NCBI GenBank assembly: GCA_015490695.1
Contig: WFXK01000207.1
Coordinates: 1-5,556, forward strand
Direction of reading: 5' to 3'
Length of the DNA stretch: 5,556 nucleotides
Source: Bacteroidota bacterium
GTDB taxonomy: Bacteria > Bacteroidota > Bacteroidia > SpSt-205 > S141-50
The translations under genes were made by a program, and so were the position numbers. Under the pieces are notes generated by a model, which was given only the letters and a program-made list of their open reading frames with translations, did not search any database and was not told the DNA's origin. Shown here one piece after another: positions 1 through 3,721 of the stretch. How positions within the stretch are numbered: the stretch's first letter is position 1; the number at the start of each line of letters is the position of its first letter.

Positions 1-852
1 GAACGTAGGTGTTCCTGTCTCAAACCAAAATGGACGTATCTCTTTTTTGTCAAAGAAAAGTAAAACATCAAAAGGATTATATAATTTATCGGCAAGGTAA
101 TAGTAGCCATTATACCATGCTTTTAAGCGTTCTTTGTCTATAACTTTGAGGTGTTCCTTAAACACTTTTTCTAATTCTTGCTGGGTATATCCGCAGATAT
201 TTCCGAAGTTAGGATCTAGAGTAATATCATTTAAGTTATTTAATTCGCTGAATAGCGAGACTTTTGTAAATTGACTGATGCCAGTTATAAAAACAAATTT
301 CAAATAAGGGTCTAAGTTTTTTATTGGTGCATAAAGATTACGCAATTGGTCCCTGATTTCATAAGCCAAAGTTATATCGGGCAATACATCTAACAAAGGC
401 TTATCGTACTCATCTATCAGTAATACTACAGGCTTCTGAAACTTTTCATAAATTTTCTTTATTAGCTCAAAGAGAAAGAGATTGGGAGCAGTATTTTGGA
501 TTTCAATGTTATATCGCTCTGCGTTTTGTTTTAAGATAAAAAGTATGTTTTGTAGGAAGTCTTGTTTGGTTTTTATTACTTGTCCACCAAAGTATAAAGA
601 AACGACAGGATAGATCTCTTCCCAATTCCAATGGTTTTCTAAGAATAATCCTTTGAATAAATGTTTTTTCCCTTCAAAAGCAGCTTTGATAGTAGAGACA
701 AAAAGACTTTTTCCAAATCTTCTGGGACGAGAAAGAAAGAAGAATTTTCCTTTTTGGACCAAATCATAGATAAAAGGCGTTTTGTCTACGTAATAGCAAT
801 TGTTATTGATGAGCGTTTCAAAATCTTGTATGCCGATAGGTAGGCGTTTCAT
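1..852 (-). CDS. AAA-ATPase-like / PD-(D/E)XK nuclease family protein (DUF1703 type), N-terminal part
   Basis: This reading frame runs from the ATG at 852-850 to the left edge without a stop, giving 284 residues. It starts MKRLPIGIQDFETL and continues to YYVDKTPFI (about residues 20-28), the usual opening of the AAA-ATPase-like family (PF09820). A Walker A-like loop, SRPRRFGKS, lies at residues 41-49; the family's characteristic form lacks the classical first glycine. Walker B is VVLLIDEYDKPL (about 142-153, acidic pair D147/E148). FITGISQF (188-195) resembles a sensor strand, and WYNGYYY (246-252) and YNPFD (258-262) are further family signatures. Relatives are roughly 500-530 residues long and end in a PD-(D/E)XK nuclease-like domain (PF08011), which would lie outside the window. 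The family is common and multicopy in Bacteroidota; its biological role is not established, and a nucleic-acid or defence function is only inferred. The gene stands alone, about 620 bases downstream of the next minus-strand gene. Confidence 0.93.
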   Translation of the reverse strand, partial: MKRLPIGIQDFETLINNNCYYVDKTPFIYDLVQKGKFFFLSRPRRFGKSLFVSTIKAAFEGKKHLFKGLFLENHWNWEEIYPVVSLYFGGQVIKTKQDFLQNILFILKQNAERYNIEIQNTAPNLFLFELIKKIYEKFQKPVVLLIDEYDKPLLDVLPDITLAYEIRDQLRNLYAPIKNLDPYLKFVFITGISQFTKVSLFSELNNLNDITLDPNFGNICGYTQQELEKVFKEHLKVIDKERLKAWYNGYYYLADKLYNPFDVLLFFDKKEIRPFWFETGTPTF

Positions 853-859
853 TGTAAAG

Positions 860-867
860 CGAAGGTA
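860..867 (-). promoter_or_regulatory. Candidate -7 box of the AAA-ATPase-like gene
   Basis: Read on the minus strand, these bases are TACCTTCG, one mismatch from the Bacteroidota -7 element TAnnTTTG. The box lies 7 bases before the ATG at 852, so a transcript would have almost no leader. No clear -33 TTG is visible. The assignment rests on position and on similar boxes before other genes here. Confidence 0.3.
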
Positions 868-868
868 G

Positions 869-1004
869 TAAAAGTTTTAAGATACCTCGGCTTCGCCTCG
901 GCATGACGCGGCAACTGCTGCGCTGCGAAAAGTTTTGTCGTTGTTGAGCTGGGATATGTGGTTTGCAGTTTCTACCATAATAAAGCGCTATCTTAAAAAG
1001 TTTT
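869..1004. repeat. Small repeat-like element with inverted ends and GC-rich core
   Basis: TTTTAAGATA at 875-884 is matched exactly in inverted orientation by TATCTTAAAA at 989-998, and the match continues imperfectly outward. Between the arms the sequence changes abruptly from AT-rich to GC-rich (885-927). The core begins with the 7-base direct repeat CCTCGGC at 885-891 and 896-902, separated by TTCG, followed by ATGACG. The 9-mer AAAAGTTTT occurs at 870-878, 928-936 and 996-1004. A CTCGGCTTCGCCTCGG-ATGACG-like string resembles short dispersed intergenic repeats seen in other bacterial genomes. No transposase is present, so this could be a non-autonomous element, a REP-like sequence or chance. 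Copy number cannot be judged from one window. Confidence 0.45.
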
Positions 1005-1278
1005 CTCATAAAAGTTTATAAGCATAAAACGCACAAAAATGCCCCAACCATGAAATAAAAACATCTTGGCGATTGTAATGATAGACTTGGGCGCCTATAA
1101 AGCCGTTACTCAAAGGGTTACTATTAGCAGAACAAATGATGAGTGGGCTATTCTATCCTTCAAATCAATGAAGGAAGATTCGTTTTTGTGGGAATATACT
1201 AACCCTTTCAGATAGGAACTACAAGATACCCTTGTAATGAGCTTGATCATTAATGGAAATCTAAAGGTAGGAAATTAT

Positions 1279-1324
1279 GGAAGGTGCAATAGCAGCAGGA
1301 ACTACTAGCACAAGGAAGGTGCAA
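1279..1324 (+). repeat. Short direct repeat pair GGAAGGTGCAA
   Basis: The 11-mer GGAAGGTGCAA occurs at 1279-1289 and again at 1314-1324, start to start 35 bases. A second pair, AGGAACTAC, occurs at 1214-1222 and 1297-1305. Both lie in the gene-poor interval. They may reflect an old local duplication, or chance in purine-rich DNA. No function is apparent. Confidence 0.35.
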
Positions 1325-1470
1325 AAAGAAAAAATGCTCATTGATATCATAAAGAGGGACCTCTATCGCTATATTTTAACAAGGTGTTTTTCTAATAAAG
1401 CGAGACAAAGCCGATAAAATAGATCCATAAACCAGTGTGTTTAATTGCTCTTCCCACTTTTCTCTTCGTT

Positions 1471-2031
1471 TTATAAGCTTTTATGGATTTGGTTTGTCTG
1501 CAATAAACTCATTATTAGTGCAATAATCCACTTTTTTAACGACATTTCTGCTTGGTGAATCGCTGCCTTAGCCTCTACTCGGCTTTGTTCTACCTTAGTA
1601 TTTAACTCTAATCTTGTCCTCTCTATATCTGTTTTTAATTCTACCCGCAATTGCTCTACTTCTGCCCTAATTCGTTCAATCTCTACTCTGGATTGTTCCA
1701 TTTTCTCTTCTAATCTTGCTCTAATTTGCTCAATTTTCTCTTCTAAGCCTGTTCTAAATTGCTCAATCTTTGCTTCTAGATCCGCTCTTAGTTGTTCTAT
1801 TTCTGCCTTCAGTGTCCATTTTACCTTTTCTGTTTCTGCTTCTATCCTTGCTATAATCTCTTCTTTTTGGTAATTTAACATTCGTTCTAACACAGGAACA
1901 CTAACAGGATACTCATGAAAAGATTCTACAGGGCGCTGATGAGCGCCTTTTACTAAAACTTCCAGTGCCTTAACAATCTCCTCATCACCAAATTTTTCTT
2001 CTAAAATCTTTCTTGCTTCATTCCAATCCAT
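1471..2031 (-). CDS. Coiled-coil protein with 11-residue repeats and short hydrophobic C-terminal tail
   Basis: This is a complete 186-residue protein starting at the ATG at 2031-2029 and ending with TAA at 1473-1471. Residues 1-60 are a mixed, probably helical head (MDWNEARKILEEKFGDEEIV) with a Pro/His-containing stretch around 33-48. Residues about 55-160 are strongly charged and coiled-coil-like. From 79 to 158 they fall into 11-residue units such as EQLRADLEAKI, EQFRTGLEEKI and EQIRARLEEKM. The end carries a short hydrophobic run, WIIALIMSLL (168-177), and a polar tail. Head, long coiled coil and terminal hydrophobic helix resemble bacterial DUF1640/CCDC90-like proteins in architecture only; I do not recognise the family. 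The hydrophobic run is short for a transmembrane helix, so membrane anchoring is uncertain. The gene lies 38 bases downstream of the ABC permease on the same strand but has its own candidate -7 box, so it may be transcribed alone or with its neighbours. Confidence 0.82.
   Translation of the reverse strand: MDWNEARKILEEKFGDEEIVKALEVLVKGAHQRPVESFHEYPVSVPVLERMLNYQKEEIIARIEAETEKVKWTLKAEIEQLRADLEAKIEQFRTGLEEKIEQIRARLEEKMEQSRVEIERIRAEVEQLRVELKTDIERTRLELNTKVEQSRVEAKAAIHQAEMSLKKWIIALIMSLLQTNQIHKSL
1558..1797 (-). repeat. Tandem coding repeats (hendecads) inside the coiled-coil gene
   Basis: Residues 79-158 consist of seven successive units with the pattern E-Q-x-R-x-x-L/I-E/K-x-x-I/V/M. Six are 11 residues (33 bases) long. 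The fourth is 14 residues, starting at residue 112 as EQSRVEIERIR plus AEV. In the DNA this appears as recurring TTGCTC(A/T)AT-type and TTCTAAnC-type strings. Hendecads favour straight or slightly right-handed coiled coils; the three-residue insertion would restore or shift the hydrophobic seam. Confidence 0.75.
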
Positions 2032-2047
2032 ACCAACGACTTTTAAG

Positions 2048-2055
2048 CAAATTTA
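2048..2055 (-). promoter_or_regulatory. Candidate -7 box of the coiled-coil gene
   Basis: On the minus strand these bases read TAAATTTG followed by C, an exact match to the Bacteroidota -7 element TAnnTTTG. It lies in the 38-base gap after the permease stop codon and 16 bases before the ATG at 2031. That would give a leader of about 10 bases. I see no good -33 TTG at the expected distance, so this could be a chance match. Confidence 0.45.
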
Positions 2056-2069
2056 AGAAAAATGCTTTT

Positions 2070-3311
2070 TTAACTCCACTGCAATGCTTCTACAGGATGC
2101 AAGCGTGCTGCTTTTTGTGCTGGATAAACCCCCGCAAGAATGCTCACTAACAAACACACTGCTGAAGCCATAAGCATCCACCGCCAAGGAATTAAAAATG
2201 GAATATTCAATAACCATCCCAAAATATTCCCGACTAAAATGCCCAAAAGCATACCTATCACGCCCCCTACTTGCCCAATGATGATAGATTCTGTAAAGAA
2301 CTGCAGACGTATAGCGGTTAAGGTTGCTCCTAATGCTTTACGAATTCCAATCTCTTTCGTTCGCTCTGTAACAGAGACCAATAAAATATTCATTAAACCA
2401 ATTAAAGCCCCTAATAAAGTAATGATAGCAATGGCAATAGCACTCCAAGTCAATAAACGAAGATTCTCCATGAGACGATTGACAAAACTATCACTTAAAG
2501 AAATAGAAAAATTATTTTCTTCGCCTGGGTCTAATCGCCGAATGATTCTAAAAATACCTATCGCTTCTTCTACGGCATCTAATAGCATATTTGCGTCGGG
2601 GACGAAAACATTGATAGCATACGAACGGTTTCGTTGTAAGAAGAGTTTTCGTGCTGTGGTGATAGGAATCCAAAGTACTTTATCGCCACCTGAGCCCATC
2701 ATGGTTCCCCGCTCCTTAAGCACTCCCACAACTTCAAATTGTTTTTTTCCGATGGTGATGATGCGTCCTACGGGCGAACCATAAGGGAACAACGCTTCTT
2801 TAACCGCAGCACCAATAACCACAACATTTCGCGCTAAAGCTAAATCTTCCTCCTGAAACATGCGTCCCTCTTCTAATTCATACCCTTCTGTGATTAAAAA
2901 GAAATGGTCAACACCTTTTAGTAAGATATTGGAAGGCGTCTTTTTACTTTGATACTTCGCTTGAGCACGGAAAGTAATATTAACAAACACTGAAGCGACA
3001 TAACCTCGGTCGTTCATAGCAGTTTGAAACTGCGTAGCTTCTAAGTAAGTGATAGGTGCATAACGTTTAAAACGGTGCCGTCCTCCAATCCTTACTTCAA
3101 AAAAACGGTTTTGAACCCGAAAAGTATTGGTTCCTAAGGTCGTGAACGCTGTCTGCAACCAATACCGAATACCATCTATGGAAGTCAACACACCAACTAA
3201 AGCAGTAATGCCGAAAGCAATGATGAAAATCGTGATACCTGTCCGCAATTTATTCACCCAAATACTTTGCAAAGCCTCTTTGATAAGCAATACAAGAAGC
3301 GCTACATTCAT
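2070..3311 (-). CDS. MacB/FtsX-type ABC transporter permease
   Basis: This complete 413-residue protein starts at the ATG at 3311-3309 and ends with TAA at 2072-2070. It has the four-helix layout of MacB/FtsX-type (type VII) permeases. A short cytoplasmic N-terminal helix ends in NKLRTGIT (20-27), and TM1 follows at about 24-46. A large periplasmic MacB_PCD-like domain spans about 47-280. TM2 is at about 287-313, TM3 about 340-366 and TM4 about 377-396. Between TM2 and TM3 lies ERTKEIGIRKALGAT (316-330), the conserved FtsX-family segment. The C-terminus, GVYPAQKAARLHPVEALQ (394-411), is the classical end of the family. Such proteins do not form a channel; they couple cytoplasmic ATP hydrolysis to work on periplasmic substrates, as in macrolide, peptide or lipoprotein export. 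The ATPase partner is not in the window, and the substrate cannot be inferred. The start codon overlaps the stop of the upstream ArsC-like gene, pointing to coupled translation. Confidence 0.93.
   Translation of the reverse strand: MNVALLVLLIKEALQSIWVNKLRTGITIFIIAFGITALVGVLTSIDGIRYWLQTAFTTLGTNTFRVQNRFFEVRIGGRHRFKRYAPITYLEATQFQTAMNDRGYVASVFVNITFRAQAKYQSKKTPSNILLKGVDHFFLITEGYELEEGRMFQEEDLALARNVVVIGAAVKEALFPYGSPVGRIITIGKKQFEVVGVLKERGTMMGSGGDKVLWIPITTARKLFLQRNRSYAINVFVPDANMLLDAVEEAIGIFRIIRRLDPGEENNFSISLSDSFVNRLMENLRLLTWSAIAIAIITLLGALIGLMNILLVSVTERTKEIGIRKALGATLTAIRLQFFTESIIIGQVGGVIGMLLGILVGNILGWLLNIPFLIPWRWMLMASAVCLLVSILAGVYPAQKAARLHPVEALQWS
3308..3311 (-). promoter_or_regulatory. ATGA stop-start overlap
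   Basis: On the minus strand, ATGA contains the first codon of the permease (3311-3309) and the TGA stop of the ArsC-like gene (3310-3308). This four-base overlap is the usual signature of translational coupling. It supports both the permease start and co-transcription of the two genes. Confidence 0.85.
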
Positions 3312-3649
3312 AGCAGCGTATCTATTTTCTCTGGAGGAATTGCAATAACCGCTTTATCTGCACTCTCTACAATAGGACGAACCAATAAACGCGGATGTTC
3401 TAATAAAACACCTATCCACTCATCATCGGAAAGCGTTTTACCCTTTAGATGTTTCTTAAAATAAGGTTCTTGTGTGCGCACTAACGCTTGAGGCGGAACC
3501 TGAAGTTTTTTAATTAACGTCCTTAACTCCTGTTCTGTAAGCGGCTTTTTTAAGTAATAGCGAATGTCAACAGGTATTCTTTTTCGCTGCAAGTAGTTTA
3601 GCGCTTCTCTACTTCGGCGACAACGGGGATTATGGTAAATGCGCAACAT
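3308..3649 (-). CDS. ArsC/YfgD-family thioredoxin-fold protein (arsenate reductase-like)
   Basis: This small protein belongs to the glutaredoxin-linked ArsC/YfgD/Spx superfamily. I place the start at the ATG at 3649-3647, giving 113 residues starting MLRIYHNPRC. An in-frame GTG six bases upstream (3655-3653) is possible but overlaps the candidate promoter box. The single active-site cysteine is in HNPRCRRSREAL (C10). The conserved arginines of the anion site are present at LVRTQEP (R58) and LVRPIV (R91). The third position, normally in a GRPPE motif near the end, reads AIPPEKI, so the usual Arg is Ile (residue 104). In E. coli ArsC three arginines surround the catalytic Cys and bind arsenate. 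Losing one suggests weak or different activity; many YfgD-like members have no proven arsenate reduction. No other ars genes are visible. The gene leads a unit with the ABC permease and diverges from the RND pump gene, which hints at an envelope or redox stress role. Confidence 0.88.
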   Translation of the reverse strand: MLRIYHNPRCRRSREALNYLQRKRIPVDIRYYLKKPLTEQELRTLIKKLQVPPQALVRTQEPYFKKHLKGKTLSDDEWIGVLLEHPRLLVRPIVESADKAVIAIPPEKIDTLL

Positions 3650-3654
3650 CTTCA

Positions 3655-3662
3655 CAAAGATA
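3655..3662 (-). promoter_or_regulatory. Candidate -7 box of the ArsC-like gene/permease unit
   Basis: The minus strand reads TATCTTTG, a perfect match to TAnnTTTG. It ends six bases before the ATG at 3649, so transcription would start at or very near that codon and the mRNA would be leaderless or nearly so. The expected -33 position falls on the opposing box at 3678-3685 and carries no TTG. Confidence 0.55.
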
Positions 3663-3677
3663 ACAAAAATCCTTTCC

Positions 3678-3685
3678 TATCTTTG
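3678..3685 (+). promoter_or_regulatory. Candidate -7 box of the RND pump gene
   Basis: The plus strand reads TATCTTTG followed by CA, a textbook Bacteroidota -7 element. It lies 36 bases before the ATG at 3722, giving a leader of about 30 bases. It is the exact inverted copy of the box at 3655-3662, with 15 bases between them. No clear -33 TTG is seen upstream, which leaves room for an activator or an alternative sigma factor. Confidence 0.6.
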
Positions 3686-3721
3686 CACTCCGGAAACTCT
3701 GAGCGTATACTAAAGTTTCCT

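Larger units (their letters stand above)
853..1470. other. Gene-poor interval with repeat-like left half and probable decayed coding DNA
   Basis: I find no intact recognisable gene here. Bases 869-1004 form a repeat-like segment described separately. From about 1006 rightwards all frames are short. The best fragments are a minus-strand open stretch at 1009-1152 (48 codons, no ATG, stop at 1006-1008), containing NGFIGAQVYHYNRQDVF; a plus-strand ORF at 1078-1215 (45 codons, starting MIDLGAYKAV); and a plus-strand ORF at 1277-1417 (46 codons, starting MEGAIAAGTT). The first two overlap on opposite strands, so at most one can be real. None has a recognised domain. There is no tRNA-like T-arm and no strong rho-independent terminator. 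The likeliest reading is spacer DNA with eroded gene remains. Confidence 0.55.

Noticed and set aside
818..1009. Minus-strand 63-codon frame across the repeat-like segment, in the direction of the AAA-ATPase-like gene
   Set aside because: It runs through the GC-rich repeat and into the start of the AAA-ATPase-like gene in another frame. The protein is low-complexity and Arg-rich, typical of translated intergenic repeats.
1156..1175. Small hairpin CCTTC...GAAGG
   Set aside because: A five-base stem with an eight-base loop is expected by chance and has no associated signal.
1428..1443. Possible terminator hairpin TAAAC-6 nt-GTTTA downstream of the coiled-coil gene
   Set aside because: The stem is only five AT-rich pairs and has no following U-tract on the minus strand, so it is too weak to call a terminator.
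853..1470. tRNA, small RNA, CRISPR or insertion-sequence content in the gene-poor interval
   Set aside because: No T-arm consensus, no cloverleaf, no regularly spaced repeats of 25-40 bases and no transposase motif were found on either strand.
2140..2784. Plus-strand 214-codon open frame
   Set aside because: It lies entirely opposite the ABC permease, whose membrane helices and family motifs are unmistakable. The frame is the antisense shadow of that gene.
3127..3464. Plus-strand frames of 65-73 codons over the permease/ArsC-like junction
   Set aside because: They are antisense to two well-supported coupled genes and have no recognisable domain.
3308..3649. Reading the small thioredoxin-fold gene as a true arsenic-resistance gene
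   Set aside because: There is no ArsR, ArsB or Acr3 neighbour, and the third anion-site arginine is replaced, so the arsC symbol is not justified.
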